DNA of 64,000 bases, from contig NZ_FNYJ01000004.1 of assembly GCF_900108875.1 (NCBI RefSeq), forward strand, positions 309,056 to 373,055, given 5' to 3'. This document shows, piece after piece, positions 27,443-36,103 of the stretch. This stretch comes from Pseudomonas sp. NFR16. GTDB taxonomy: Bacteria; Pseudomonadota; Gammaproteobacteria; Pseudomonadales; Pseudomonadaceae. Within the stretch, counting starts at the first letter, position 1, and each line of letters opens with the position of its first letter. A program made the position numbers and the translations under genes. The notes below the pieces were generated by a model, which saw only the letters and a program-made list of their open reading frames with translations, was not told where the DNA came from and made no database searches.

Positions 27443-27889
27443 TTAAGCAGCCACCACAACAACGCGAACGGTAGCTTCAACATCGCTGTGCAGGTGCACG
27501 GCAACGTCGTATTCGCCGACGTTACGGATGGTGCCGTTCGGCAGACGAACTTCAGCTTTGGCAACTTCGACGCCGGAGGCGGTCAGTGCATCAGCGATGT
27601 CGTGAGTACCGATCGAACCGAACAGCTTGCCTTCGTCACCAGCAGTGGCAGTGATGGTCACTTCCAGCTCAGCCAGTTGAGCAGCGCGAGTTTCAGCAGA
27701 AGCTTTCTTCTCGGCAGCGGCTTTTTCCAGCTCAGCGCGACGCTCTTCAAACGCAGCCAGGTTGGCAGCGGTTGCAGCGGTGGCTTTGCCGAAAGGCAGC
27801 AGGTAGTTACGACCGTAGCCAGCCTTAACGTTTACTTTATCGCCCAGGTTGCCCAGGTTGGCGATTTTTTCCAGCAGGATGAGTTCCAT
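27443..27889 (-). CDS. rplI: 50S ribosomal protein L9
   Basis: A 148-residue large-subunit protein that binds 23S rRNA through its N-terminal domain and extends a long helix outward. The opening MELILLEKIANLGNLGDKVNVKAGYGRNYLLP is diagnostic; the linker helix (about 42-75) and a C-terminal domain follow. It comes after the DUF2232 gene with a 20-base gap. Frame and length are normal. Confidence 0.98.
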   Translation of the reverse strand: MELILLEKIANLGNLGDKVNVKAGYGRNYLLPFGKATAATAANLAAFEERRAELEKAAAEKKASAETRAAQLAELEVTITATAGDEGKLFGSIGTHDIADALTASGVEVAKAEVRLPNGTIRNVGEYDVAVHLHSDVEATVRVVVVAA

Positions 27890-27909
27890 TTGGTAATAAC
27901 CTCTTAACT

Positions 27910-28806
27910 TTAACCTTCACCGTTCGCAGAACCGTCATCGGCATCTTTCGACGCCAGCCGGCCGCGAAAATCAATCAGGCTGTCGACAATGGCAAACACC
28001 ACCAGCAACGGATAAATCAGCTGCATGAACAGCAGAAGCGTGACGTACAACCCCACCAGCCAGAAACGGGTCAGGCGCTTTGCAGCCACCAGACCGTGAA
28101 TCAGAGCCAGCCCCGCGAACATCAGCGGCACGCTGCACAACGGTGTCAGCATCGCCAGTTGCGGACCGAAGTTCGGCCCCACCAACATGCACACCAGCAG
28201 CACCAGCATCGGTGCCCGCGGGAGTCTCAGGCTGCGAAACTCGCGACCGAAACCACCCGGGTTATACAACAGCGCCTGCCAGTAACGCCCAAGGATCAGG
28301 CATACCACGCTGACGATCTGCAACAACGCTGCGATCAGGCCGTTAAGGACCGGCGTAATCAATGCTCCCAGTCGCGCTCGCTCTTCTACCGACATCTGTT
28401 GGTAGACATCACCGAAGACATGGGGCAGGAGTTTCTGCAACTCCCCCGCCATGGCTTCGATGGGCTCGCGGAAAACCGCTCCCAGAATCACTGCGTACAA
28501 CAATCCCGCCACTACGCTGACCAGCAGCACGCGGACCCAGGACTCGCTGGCGCGCAACACGGCCGCCAACCCCCATGAACCCAACAACACCATCAGGGTG
28601 CGAGGTTCACCGAAATACCACCAGACCAACGCCGGTAGCAGAGCCCAGGCGAGAACGCTCAAGGCGTCACTCAACCCGCGTCGCAGGAGCACCAGGCACC
28701 CTGCGGCAGCACTCAACCAGAACAACAGCGGCAACGCCGCACATCCCACCACTACGAGAGTGGCTTGCACGCGGCCGCGCATGATGAATTCAGCCAAGGC
28801 GCGCAT
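27910..28806 (-). CDS. DUF2232 integral membrane protein
   Basis: A 298-residue protein with about seven or eight hydrophobic segments, matching the DUF2232/YybS-like membrane family. Pseudomonads carry it between rpsR and rplI. The function is unknown. The location inside a ribosomal-protein operon is conserved, which suggests a role linked to growth, but that is inference. No motif with clear catalytic residues is seen. Confidence 0.85.
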   Translation of the reverse strand: MRALAEFIMRGRVQATLVVVGCAALPLLFWLSAAAGCLVLLRRGLSDALSVLAWALLPALVWWYFGEPRTLMVLLGSWGLAAVLRASESWVRVLLVSVVAGLLYAVILGAVFREPIEAMAGELQKLLPHVFGDVYQQMSVEERARLGALITPVLNGLIAALLQIVSVVCLILGRYWQALLYNPGGFGREFRSLRLPRAPMLVLLVCMLVGPNFGPQLAMLTPLCSVPLMFAGLALIHGLVAAKRLTRFWLVGLYVTLLLFMQLIYPLLVVFAIVDSLIDFRGRLASKDADDGSANGEG

Positions 28807-28847
28807 GCGATTTATCCCTTACTGCTTTTTGTCGACTGAACCTGGTC

Positions 28848-29078
28848 TCAGCGGCCGTGGCTGTCGGTGTAGGCCAGCAGGGCCAGGAAGCGGGCGCGCT
28901 TGATAGCGGTAGCCAGCTGACGCTGATAACGAGCTTTGGTACCGGTAATACGGCTAGGAACGATCTTGCCGGTTTCAGATACGTAGGCTTTCAGGGTGTT
29001 GAGATCTTTGTAATCGATCTCCTTCACATTTTCAGCTGTGAAGCGGCAGAATTTACGACGACGGAAGAAACGTGCCAT
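28848..29078 (-). CDS. rpsR: 30S ribosomal protein S18
   Basis: A 76-residue basic protein of the small-subunit platform that forms a heterodimer with S6. Landmarks are MARFFRRRKFCRF at the start and SRITGTKARYQRQLATAIKRARFLALLAYTD. It lies 28 bases downstream of rpsF, so the two partner proteins are made together. A leader element upstream of rpsF probably controls both. Confidence 0.98.
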   Translation of the reverse strand: MARFFRRRKFCRFTAENVKEIDYKDLNTLKAYVSETGKIVPSRITGTKARYQRQLATAIKRARFLALLAYTDSHGR

Positions 29079-29106
29079 GTAATAGGCTCCTCAAAAGGTC
29101 CGTGGA

Positions 29107-29529
29107 TTACTCGTCAGCGTTATCGCTGTTGTCGCTGTCATCACTGTCAACGCCTTCAGCGTCGGAGTGCTCAGGACGGTCGCGACGCTCACGGCGCTCA
29201 CTGCGGTTTTCTTCAGCCTTGAGCATTTCGGACTGGCCGGTAACGGCTTCGTCGCGACGGATGACAAGGTTACGGATCACGGCATCGTTGTAACGGAAGT
29301 TGTCTTCCAGCTCGGCCAGAGCCTTGCCAGTGCACTCAACGTTCAGCATCACGTAGTGAGCCTTGTGAACATTGTTGATTGCGTAGGCCAGTTGACGACG
29401 GCCCCAATCTTCCAGACGGTGGATCTTGCCGCCGTCTTCTTCGATCAGCTTGGTGTAACGCTCAACCATGCCGCCGACTTGCTCGCTCTGGTCCGGGTGA
29501 ACCAGAAAGATGATTTCGTAATGACGCAT
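29107..29529 (-). CDS. rpsF: 30S ribosomal protein S6
   Basis: A 140-residue small-subunit protein. The N-terminal MRHYEIIFLVHPDQSEQV and the DWGRRQLAYAI segment are diagnostic; the acidic Asp/Ser/Glu-rich tail after about residue 115 is typical of gammaproteobacteria, where RimK adds glutamates to S6. AAGGAG lies five bases before the ATG and is sequestered in the leader hairpin at 29535-29579. First gene of the operon. Confidence 0.98.
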   Translation of the reverse strand: MRHYEIIFLVHPDQSEQVGGMVERYTKLIEEDGGKIHRLEDWGRRQLAYAINNVHKAHYVMLNVECTGKALAELEDNFRYNDAVIRNLVIRRDEAVTGQSEMLKAEENRSERRERRDRPEHSDAEGVDSDDSDNSDNADE

Positions 29530-29534
29530 GAATG

Positions 29535-29579
29535 CTCCTTACGGGTTGTAGCCTGCCGCCAAAGCGGTCAGACAAGGAG
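29535..29579 (-). promoter_or_regulatory. S6:S18-binding autoregulatory mRNA leader
   Basis: The minus-strand transcript can fold with an outer stem CTCCTT/AAGGAG, an inner stem (CTG, a bulged A, CCGC/GCGG, CAG) and a strand bearing CTACAACCCG between them. The conserved CCG bulge beside a short helix is the signature of the S6:S18 motif known upstream of rpsF. The right arm of the outer stem is the rpsF Shine-Dalgarno sequence, so binding of the S6:S18 dimer would block translation. This matches known biology; binding here is not tested. No other feature is seen in 29580-29779, except a repeat-like stretch near 29711-29737. Confidence 0.65.
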
Positions 29580-29779
29580 TGAATAACACTGGTTTATCTT
29601 GCACAGGGACAGGCACAAGAGCGCCTGCCATGACAGCAAGGGGCGCAATTGTAGAGAAGCACCAGAGGCGGCGCAAGGAAATTGGTGATTATTTGAACAA
29701 AGGCAGACTTGAGCCGTAAGCCGCAAGCGACAAGCTGATCGCGGGTGGAGTCAGCATGCCGCTTGCTGCCTGAAACTCG

Positions 29780-30541
29780 CTACTTGCGCGAAGCGGCGGC
29801 CTTCACGCTGCGCTGGCGCATGGCTTCGAACAGGCAGACGCCGGTCGCCACCGACACATTGAGGCTGCTGACACTGCCGGCCATTGGCAAACGAACCAGA
29901 TAATCACAATGTTCGCGGGTCAGTCGGCGCATGCCCTTGCCCTCGGCGCCCATGATCATGATGGTCGGACCGGTCAAATCCTGCTGATACAGTTCCTGCT
30001 CGGCCTCACCGGCCGTGCCGACGACCCACAGACCGCGCTGCTGAAGCTTTTCAAGCGTGCGCGCGAGGTTGGTGACCGCGACCAGCGGAATCACTTCTGC
30101 CGCACCGCAAGCGACTTTGCGCACCGTTGGCGTCAGCGTTGCGGACTTGTCCTTGGGCACGATCACCGCCAGCGCACCGGCCGCATCGGCGGTGCGCAGG
30201 CAGGCGCCGAGGTTATGCGGGTCGGTGACACCGTCCAGCACCAGAATCAGAGGCGCGCCTTCCGTACGATCCAGCAACTCGTCCAGCATCGCCTCACCCC
30301 AGACCTGGCTCGGACTTACGTCCGCCACCACGCCCTGGTGAACACCTTCGACCCAGGCGTCCATCTCACGACGCTCGGCCTGCCCGACGGAAACCCGGTT
30401 CTGAGCAGCAAGATCAATCAAGACCTGAACCCGCGGGTCGCTGCGCCCCTCAGCCAGCCAGATCTGCTTGACCCGCTTGGGATGGTGACGCAACAACGCT
30501 TCTACGGCATGCACGCCGTAGATTTTTTCCAACGCACTCAT
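29780..30541 (-). CDS. rlmB: 23S rRNA Gm2251 2'-O-methyltransferase
   Basis: SpoU-family methyltransferase of 253 residues that methylates the ribose of G2251 in 23S rRNA using S-adenosylmethionine. It has a small L30-like substrate-binding N-terminus (GVHAVEALLRHHPKRVKQIWLAEG) and a knotted SPOUT domain, with motifs TDPHNLGACLRTADAAGA, MGAEGKGMRRL and SLNVSVATGVCLFE. The start overlaps the rnr end by four bases, so it is co-transcribed with rnr. Confidence 0.96.
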   Translation of the reverse strand: MSALEKIYGVHAVEALLRHHPKRVKQIWLAEGRSDPRVQVLIDLAAQNRVSVGQAERREMDAWVEGVHQGVVADVSPSQVWGEAMLDELLDRTEGAPLILVLDGVTDPHNLGACLRTADAAGALAVIVPKDKSATLTPTVRKVACGAAEVIPLVAVTNLARTLEKLQQRGLWVVGTAGEAEQELYQQDLTGPTIMIMGAEGKGMRRLTREHCDYLVRLPMAGSVSSLNVSVATGVCLFEAMRQRSVKAAASRK

Positions 30542-33171
30542 GACTTGGCCTTAGGTTTGCGCACTCCGCCGCTCTTCGCAGCAGGCGCCGAGCCCGATTT
30601 CGGCGGGCCCTTACGATGTTTGCTCGGTTTTGCCGTCTTGCCTGCCGGAGCGGAGTCACTCCTTGGCGGCTTTCCCGACGATGCCTTGCTACCGCCCTTA
30701 GCTTCTGCCAATAAGGCTTTCTTCAGTTCCCGACTCTTACGGACTTCAGCGTTTTTCGCGGCGGCATCACTGGGGCGGTAGGCCTCGACGACCGGTTCCT
30801 TGTTGGCACTGCGGCGACTCGGACGGGACGCGGTGGCCTTTTCCTTTTCCTTCTCTTTGGGCTGCTGGGCGGCAACGGGCTCAGCCGCTTTGCGCTTGCG
30901 ACCGACCGGAGCGCTGGTCGTCTTCTCGGACATCTCGAAGTCGATCTTGCGCTCGTCCAGGTCAACCCGCATGACGCGCACTTCGACGGTATCTCCCAGT
31001 CGGAAGCTACGGCCGCTGCGTTCGCCTGCCAGACGATGATGAACCGGATCGAAATGGTAGTAGTCGCCCGGCAATGCCGTGACGTGGACCAGACCCTCGA
31101 CGTAGATGTCGGTCAATTCGACGAACAGGCCGAAGCCGGTCACAGCCGTGATCACGCCCGGGAACGACTCACCTACACGGTCTTTCATGAACTCACACTT
31201 GAGCCAGTTCACGACATCACGCGTGGCCTCGTCAGCACGGCGTTCGCTCATCGAGCACTGCTCGCCCAATTGCTCCAGCACCGCCTCGTCATAAGGATAA
31301 ATGCGCGCTTTGGGAATGGTCGCAGCGCCTGCGCGGCGAACGTGCGGCGTTTCCTGCTTGGAGCGAATCACGCTGCGAATCGCGCGGTGAGTCAGCAAGT
31401 CCGGATAACGACGAATCGGCGAAGTGAAGTGGGTATACGCCTCGTAATTCAGGCCGAAGTGGCCGTTATTGTCCGAGCTGTACACTGCCTGACTCAACGA
31501 GCGCAGCATGACGGTCTGGATCAGGTGGTAATCCGGACGATCCTTGATGGTTTCAAGCAGCGCCTGATAATCCTTGGGCGTCGGACCGTCTTTGCCTTTG
31601 TGCAGCGACAAGCCCAGTTCGCCAAGGAACGCGCGAAGTTTTTCCAGACGCTCAGGCGGCGGACCATCATGAACGCGATAGAGGGCCGGAATTTCATGCT
31701 TCTTGAGGAATTCGGCAGTCGCCACGTTCGCCGCCAGCATGCACTCTTCGATCAGCTTGTGGGCATCGTTGCGTGTAGTTGGACGGATTTCGGCAATCTT
31801 GCGCTCGGACCCGAAAATGATCCGGGTTTCCTGAGTTTCGAAATCGATTGCGCCACGAGTGTGACGAGCGCCCAGCAGCACCTTGTACAGCGCATACAGC
31901 TGTTTGAGATCGGGCACGACCTCGCTGTACTCGCCGCGAAGCTGCTTGGCTTCGGTTGTTTTCGGGTGTTCAAGAATCGAGCTAACCTTGTTGTAGGTCA
32001 GGCGCGCATGGGAGTGAATGACCGCTTCGTAGAACACGTAATCGGTCATTTCGCCGGTCTTGGAGATGGTCATCTCACAGACCATCGCCAGACGATCGAC
32101 GTGCGGGTTCAGCGAGCAAAGACCGTTCGAGAGCTGCTCTGGCAACATCGGCACCACGCGCTCGGGGAAGTACACCGAGTTGCCGCGCACCTGGGATTCG
32201 GCGTCCAGCGCCGAGCCGATCTTCACGTAACTGGAGACGTCGGCAATTGCCACGTAAAGCTTCCAGCCACCGGAGAACAGCCGCAGTTTGCCCGGCTTGG
32301 CTTCGCAATAAACGGCGTCGTCGAAATCGCGGGCGTCTTCGCCATCGATCGTGACGAAAGGCAGGTGGCGCAGATCGACGCGATGCTCTTTGTCTTTCTC
32401 CTCGACTTCCGGCTTGAGCCTGGCGGCTTCTTTGAGCACAGCCTCAGGCCAGACGTGAGGAATGTCGTACGTACGCAGCGCGACATCGATTTCCATGCCA
32501 GGCGCCATGTAGTTACCCACGACTTCGACCACATCGCCTTGCGGCTGGAAGCGTGGCGTTGGCCAGTGGGTGATCTTCACCTCGACGAACTGGCCGATCT
32601 TGGCATCGGCATTGCGACCGGGCGTCACCAGCACTTCCTGCTGGATTTTCGGATTGTCCGGCACGACGAAACCGATCCCGCTCTCTTCGAAATAACGGCC
32701 GACCACGGTTTCGTGGGCTCGGGAGATGACCTCGACGATAACGCCTTCGCGGCGCCCCCGGCGATCCAGGCCCGAAACCCGAGCGAGCGCCCGGTCACCG
32801 TCGAACACCAGACGCATCTGGGCGGGGCTCATGAACAGGTCGTCGGAGCCGTCATCAGGCACCAGGAATCCGAAGCCGTCACGGTGACCGCTGATGCGGC
32901 CCAGGATCAGATCGAGCTTGTCGACAGGGGCGTAAGTGCCGCGGCGCGTATAGATCAGCTGAGCATCGCGCTCCATGGCGCGAAGACGGCGGCGCAAGGC
33001 CTCGATCTGATCTTCAGTCGTCAGGCCAAATTCTTCCACCAACTGCTCGCGGGCCGCTGGGGATCCGCGCTCGGAAAGGTGCGCCAGAATCAGCTCACGA
33101 CTAGGAATGGGGTTTTCGTATTTTTCCGCTTCACGAGCGGCCTCGGGATCGAGGGACTGCCAATCGGCCAT
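30538..33171 (-). CDS. rnr: ribonuclease R
   Basis: A processive 3'-5' exoribonuclease that degrades structured RNA and works in trans-translation and rRNA quality control. The 877 residues include an N-terminal helix-turn-helix, two cold-shock domains (about 70-230), the RNB catalytic domain with DARDFDDAV near residue 280, and an S1 domain (about 650-735). The last 130 residues form a low-complexity tail rich in Lys, Ala, Ser and Pro. The start lies about 230 bases from tRNA-Leu, with the tRNA on the opposite strand. Confidence 0.97.
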   Translation of the reverse strand: MADWQSLDPEAAREAEKYENPIPSRELILAHLSERGSPAAREQLVEEFGLTTEDQIEALRRRLRAMERDAQLIYTRRGTYAPVDKLDLILGRISGHRDGFGFLVPDDGSDDLFMSPAQMRLVFDGDRALARVSGLDRRGRREGVIVEVISRAHETVVGRYFEESGIGFVVPDNPKIQQEVLVTPGRNADAKIGQFVEVKITHWPTPRFQPQGDVVEVVGNYMAPGMEIDVALRTYDIPHVWPEAVLKEAARLKPEVEEKDKEHRVDLRHLPFVTIDGEDARDFDDAVYCEAKPGKLRLFSGGWKLYVAIADVSSYVKIGSALDAESQVRGNSVYFPERVVPMLPEQLSNGLCSLNPHVDRLAMVCEMTISKTGEMTDYVFYEAVIHSHARLTYNKVSSILEHPKTTEAKQLRGEYSEVVPDLKQLYALYKVLLGARHTRGAIDFETQETRIIFGSERKIAEIRPTTRNDAHKLIEECMLAANVATAEFLKKHEIPALYRVHDGPPPERLEKLRAFLGELGLSLHKGKDGPTPKDYQALLETIKDRPDYHLIQTVMLRSLSQAVYSSDNNGHFGLNYEAYTHFTSPIRRYPDLLTHRAIRSVIRSKQETPHVRRAGAATIPKARIYPYDEAVLEQLGEQCSMSERRADEATRDVVNWLKCEFMKDRVGESFPGVITAVTGFGLFVELTDIYVEGLVHVTALPGDYYHFDPVHHRLAGERSGRSFRLGDTVEVRVMRVDLDERKIDFEMSEKTTSAPVGRKRKAAEPVAAQQPKEKEKEKATASRPSRRSANKEPVVEAYRPSDAAAKNAEVRKSRELKKALLAEAKGGSKASSGKPPRSDSAPAGKTAKPSKHRKGPPKSGSAPAAKSGGVRKPKAKS

Positions 33172-33285
33172 TAGAATGAGTTCACCTTATCTGTATGCAA
33201 TTAGTTTGGCATATACCAGATTGAAACGCGAAGACAGCATTTGCTGAGACATTTCGCTATTTCAAAAAAAATTTCATCTCGGGGG

Positions 33286-33314
33286 TTTACAGCCCCCAAA
33301 CTCATCCGTAAGAT
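33286..33314 (+). promoter_or_regulatory. sigma-70 promoter of the tRNA-Leu pair
   Basis: -35 TTTACA at 33286-33291, a 17-base spacer, and -10 TAAGAT at 33309-33314, followed by a GC-rich discriminator (GCGCCCC). This is typical of growth-rate-controlled stable-RNA promoters. The start would be near 33321, leaving a 5' leader of about 78 bases to be removed by RNase P. Confidence 0.6.
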
Positions 33315-33398
33315 GCGCCCCACAACGACGGCACTGCCACGTTGTAGTTGAAAATCAAGCGACTTTTTGAAGAATTAGTCGAATGAAATCAACGCCTT

Positions 33399-33485
33399 GC
33401 CCAGATGGTGAAATTGGTAGACACGCCAGCTTCAGGTGCTGGTGACCTTACGGTCGTGGAAGTTCGAGTCTTCTTCTGGGCACCA
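33399..33485 (+). tRNA. tRNA-Leu (anticodon CAG), copy 1
   Basis: 87 bases including an encoded CCA end. The acceptor stem GCCCAGA pairs with TCTGGGC; the anticodon stem CCAGC/GCTGG flanks loop TTCAGGT, so the anticodon is CAG, reading CUG. A long variable arm (class II) follows, as expected for leucine. It is followed by a terminator at 33494-33518. Confidence 0.97.
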
Positions 33486-33493
33486 ATTTAACG

Positions 33494-33518
33494 AAACCGA
33501 GCCAAGTGCTCGGTTTTG
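33494..33518 (+). terminator. terminator after tRNA-Leu copy 1
   Basis: AAACCGAGC pairs with GCTCGGTTT around CAAGT, followed by TTGTG. It lies inside a 37-base stretch (33491-33527) that is repeated exactly after copy 2. Confidence 0.8.
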
Positions 33519-33758
33519 TGCTTTCTGCGGTTTGAAAATTTTATCGCCGCCGGAAAACAGCCCTGAGCGTAGATCAGTTCCCCTTCCTTGTCTGCGACAG
33601 CAATCGAATGCCATGGGCGAGACCTCCTCGTTGGAGATACTGGTCTGTCTGCTCGGGCCATTAAAATTCCGCTTCAAACACTCAACCTGCAACGCTCGAT
33701 CGATATTTCGAAAAATTCAGTTGCATTGAAACGAAAAATCTAATTAAATCAGCGCCAT

Positions 33759-33845
33759 GCCCAGGTGGTGAAATTGGTAGACACGCCAGCTTCAGGTGCT
33801 GGTGACCTTACGGTCGTGGAAGTTCGAGTCTTCTCCTGGGCACCA
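33759..33845 (+). tRNA. tRNA-Leu (anticodon CAG), copy 2
   Basis: Starts exactly 360 bases after copy 1 and differs from it only at the bottom of the acceptor stem: GCCCAGG pairs with CCTGGGC, so pair 7:66 is G-C rather than A-T. The anticodon is CAG and CCA is encoded. The compensated change argues that both copies are functional. Between the copies (33519-33758) I see no gene, and no separate promoter for copy 2 could be supported. Confidence 0.97.
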
Positions 33846-33854
33846 AATCAAACG

Positions 33855-33879
33855 AAACCGAGCCAAGTGCTCGGTTTTG
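33855..33879 (+). terminator. terminator after tRNA-Leu copy 2
   Basis: The same stem AAACCGAGC/GCTCGGTTT with loop CAAGT as after copy 1. A separate imperfect 12-bp inverted repeat at 33939-33983 lies between this and the chemoreceptor stop codon. Confidence 0.8.
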
Positions 33880-34019
33880 TGCTTTCTGGAGTTCGGGATT
33901 TAGCAACTGACGCTCGCCTCATCTGCAGGCCGAGCGTGCTCGCGATCGCCCCGCACCCCAGCCTGATGTACGGCGATTGCGAGCGAACTGACCCTTGCAC
34001 GTAGTCGACCAGAACCGGA

Positions 34020-35954
34020 TCAGGCGCGGAATTGCCCCAGGCTCGCTTTCAGCTGTGCTGCCAGTCTGTCCAGCGTCTTGCCACTCGCCGTCGTCTCGAC
34101 AACTGCCTGCGCCGCTTTCTCGGCCTGGGCATGGATCACTTCCACGCGCCCTCTCACCGCCTGCGCCCCCTTGGCCTGATGCTCAGCCGCTCGGGTCGCC
34201 AGCCCGATGGCGGCGTGCACCTGCTCGACCGAAGCCTGAACCGTTTGCTGCAGCCGCGCGCTGTCACGCAGTACCGCCAGCCCTTCCTTGGCCTGACGAC
34301 CCGCCAGGCCAATGGTCGCGACCGCCTCTTTCGCGCCAGACTGCAGCTTGGCGATGTGTTCCTGAATATCACCGGTCGAGCTTTGCGTCTTGCTCGCCAA
34401 TGCGCGGACCTCATCGGCTACCACGGCGAACCCGCGCCCGGTCTCGCCCGCTCGAGCCGCCTCAATGGCAGCGTTGAGCGCCAGCAAGTTGGTCTGCTCA
34501 GCGATGCCGTGAATCACTTCCAACACCACCTCAATCTGCTCGCTCTGTTGCGCGAGGCGCTCAATGACCTGCGCCCCGGTTTCAACCTGACCGGCCAGCG
34601 CCTCAATCAGATTGCCGACTTGATTGGAGGTGCGCGTGTTCTCGTCCGTCGCCTGACGAATATCGATCACCTGACGCAAAGCCGCTTGCATGGCCTGGCT
34701 TTCCGCTTGTGCTTCGTCGGCCATCTGCGACAGAGCCTGAAGACTCGCCGCCACTTCGTCACGTTGCAGCTCGGCAGCGGCATCCGCTCCGGCATTGCGC
34801 TTGCTCATCGCACCGATCTCTACACCCGTCTGCTGAGCGACGTCGCCCGCCTCTCGCACGATCGGTTGCAGCTTATCGACGAAGCGGTTGACCGCTGCCG
34901 CCATTTCACCGATTTCGTCGTTGCTGTTGAGCTTCACGCGCTTGGTCAGATCGCCCTCACCGGCGGCCAGATCATCCAGCGCGCGGTTGAGCAATTGCAG
35001 CCGCAGCACCACTCGGCGCCCGAGAACGATCGCCAGCGCTATCAACACACCCAAGCCCACCAGCGCCAGACCGACGCCGATTCTCCAGCGCAACGTCGAG
35101 GCCGCTTCCTGCACCGCCGAACCGGTATTGGTCGCCATCGCGGAAGCGGACGACTGCGCGTTTTGCAGGCGCGAACGTAACGCCGCCGAGCTTTCAGTCG
35201 CAGCCCCACCCAGACTGTCGGAAACCAATTGTTCGCCACTGCCGATCAACGCCGTGAAGCGCTTGTCCAGCGCTGCGAGGTTGTCTTCCACAGCACGGGT
35301 CGAGACGCCCATGCGCACTTTGCCGATTTCCACGCCATTGGGGCTGATGGACGCTTCGACGTAGTAAACGGAAGGATCTTTTTGCGCTGCGTTCAGGACC
35401 TTGTCCATCGCCCGCTCGCCCTCGCCTTTGGCCAGGAGCGCCTTGATCGATTCGTTCTCACGGTTGAGGTAACGGGTGAGGTGTTCGCCCTGCGCGTCGT
35501 CGTAGACGACAAACAGCACGTTGGGATTGCGTTGAGCGCGCCGGGCAAATTCCGACAATGTCGGCGTGTCCCCATCCCACATCGCGCGCGGGGCGACGGC
35601 AGCGAGAAGCTCGGCCATGTCGGTCGCCGAATCCTTCAAGTCCTTTTCCAGCGTCGTACGCAGTTGACCCTGCTCGTCCTTCAGACGGGCGGACAGGCCT
35701 GCGCTCAATCGCTGACGCGTATTGCGCGATAACCCTTCCAGACTGGATGTTACGTCGCGGCTCGCCTGCTCCAGTTCCCCGGACAAGTGTTGCGAATCTA
35801 CACTCAGGCGCGTAGCCAGATCGGCCTCAAGCGCAGTGACTGTGCTCCGGGTAAGGGCGACCGCCACCAACACCTGCACCAAAAGGGCAATGCCGAGGGC
35901 GATGAATACGGGCCGCAGCAAGCGGCTGCGCAGAAGAGAAAGAACGGCCGACAC
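34020..35954 (-). CDS. methyl-accepting chemotaxis protein
   Basis: A 644-residue transmembrane chemoreceptor. TM1 is at about residues 16-34, a periplasmic sensor domain of roughly 250 residues follows, then TM2 (about 292-312), HAMP and the cytoplasmic signalling domain with the conserved tip GIAEQTNLLALNAAIEAARAGETGRGFAVVADEVRALA. The C-terminus lacks the CheR/CheB pentapeptide. The ligand cannot be read from the sequence. The GTG at 35954 has GGGGGA six bases upstream; a longer reading adds a Cys/His-rich leader without membrane features. A sigma-54-like promoter lies about 60 bases upstream. Confidence 0.92.
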   Translation of the reverse strand: MSAVLSLLRSRLLRPVFIALGIALLVQVLVAVALTRSTVTALEADLATRLSVDSQHLSGELEQASRDVTSSLEGLSRNTRQRLSAGLSARLKDEQGQLRTTLEKDLKDSATDMAELLAAVAPRAMWDGDTPTLSEFARRAQRNPNVLFVVYDDAQGEHLTRYLNRENESIKALLAKGEGERAMDKVLNAAQKDPSVYYVEASISPNGVEIGKVRMGVSTRAVEDNLAALDKRFTALIGSGEQLVSDSLGGAATESSAALRSRLQNAQSSASAMATNTGSAVQEAASTLRWRIGVGLALVGLGVLIALAIVLGRRVVLRLQLLNRALDDLAAGEGDLTKRVKLNSNDEIGEMAAAVNRFVDKLQPIVREAGDVAQQTGVEIGAMSKRNAGADAAAELQRDEVAASLQALSQMADEAQAESQAMQAALRQVIDIRQATDENTRTSNQVGNLIEALAGQVETGAQVIERLAQQSEQIEVVLEVIHGIAEQTNLLALNAAIEAARAGETGRGFAVVADEVRALASKTQSSTGDIQEHIAKLQSGAKEAVATIGLAGRQAKEGLAVLRDSARLQQTVQASVEQVHAAIGLATRAAEHQAKGAQAVRGRVEVIHAQAEKAAQAVVETTASGKTLDRLAAQLKASLGQFRA

Positions 35955-36013
35955 AGGAGATCCCCCACAACAAACGCCATTAAAATGATGGCATCTTTTA
36001 TGACGGTATTTAC

Positions 36014-36029
36014 AGCAAGGGTCGTGCCG
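36014..36029 (-). promoter_or_regulatory. sigma-54-like promoter for the chemoreceptor gene
   Basis: The minus strand reads CGGCACGACCCTTGCT, matching TGGCACG-N4-TTGCW in all but the first base, with GG and GC ten bases apart. The start would be near 36003, about 49 bases before the GTG of the chemoreceptor gene. It lies downstream of the purA terminator. Confidence 0.6.
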
Positions 36030-36060
36030 TTGTGCAGAGTTATATCGAGCGGGCAAAACA

Positions 36061-36082
36061 AAGGGCCGCCTAAGCGACCCTT
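36061..36082 (-). terminator. purA terminator
   Basis: AAGGGTCGC and GCGGCCCTT pair (one G-T) around TTAG on the minus strand, followed by TGTTTTG. It is 21 bases past the purA stop and ends the hisZ-purA transcript. Confidence 0.75.
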
Positions 36083-36103
36083 CGTTTGTATTTCAACGAC
36101 TTA

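Noticed and set aside
31036..33174. 712-codon open frame on the plus strand
   Set aside because: It is antisense to rnr, whose domains and start are secure.
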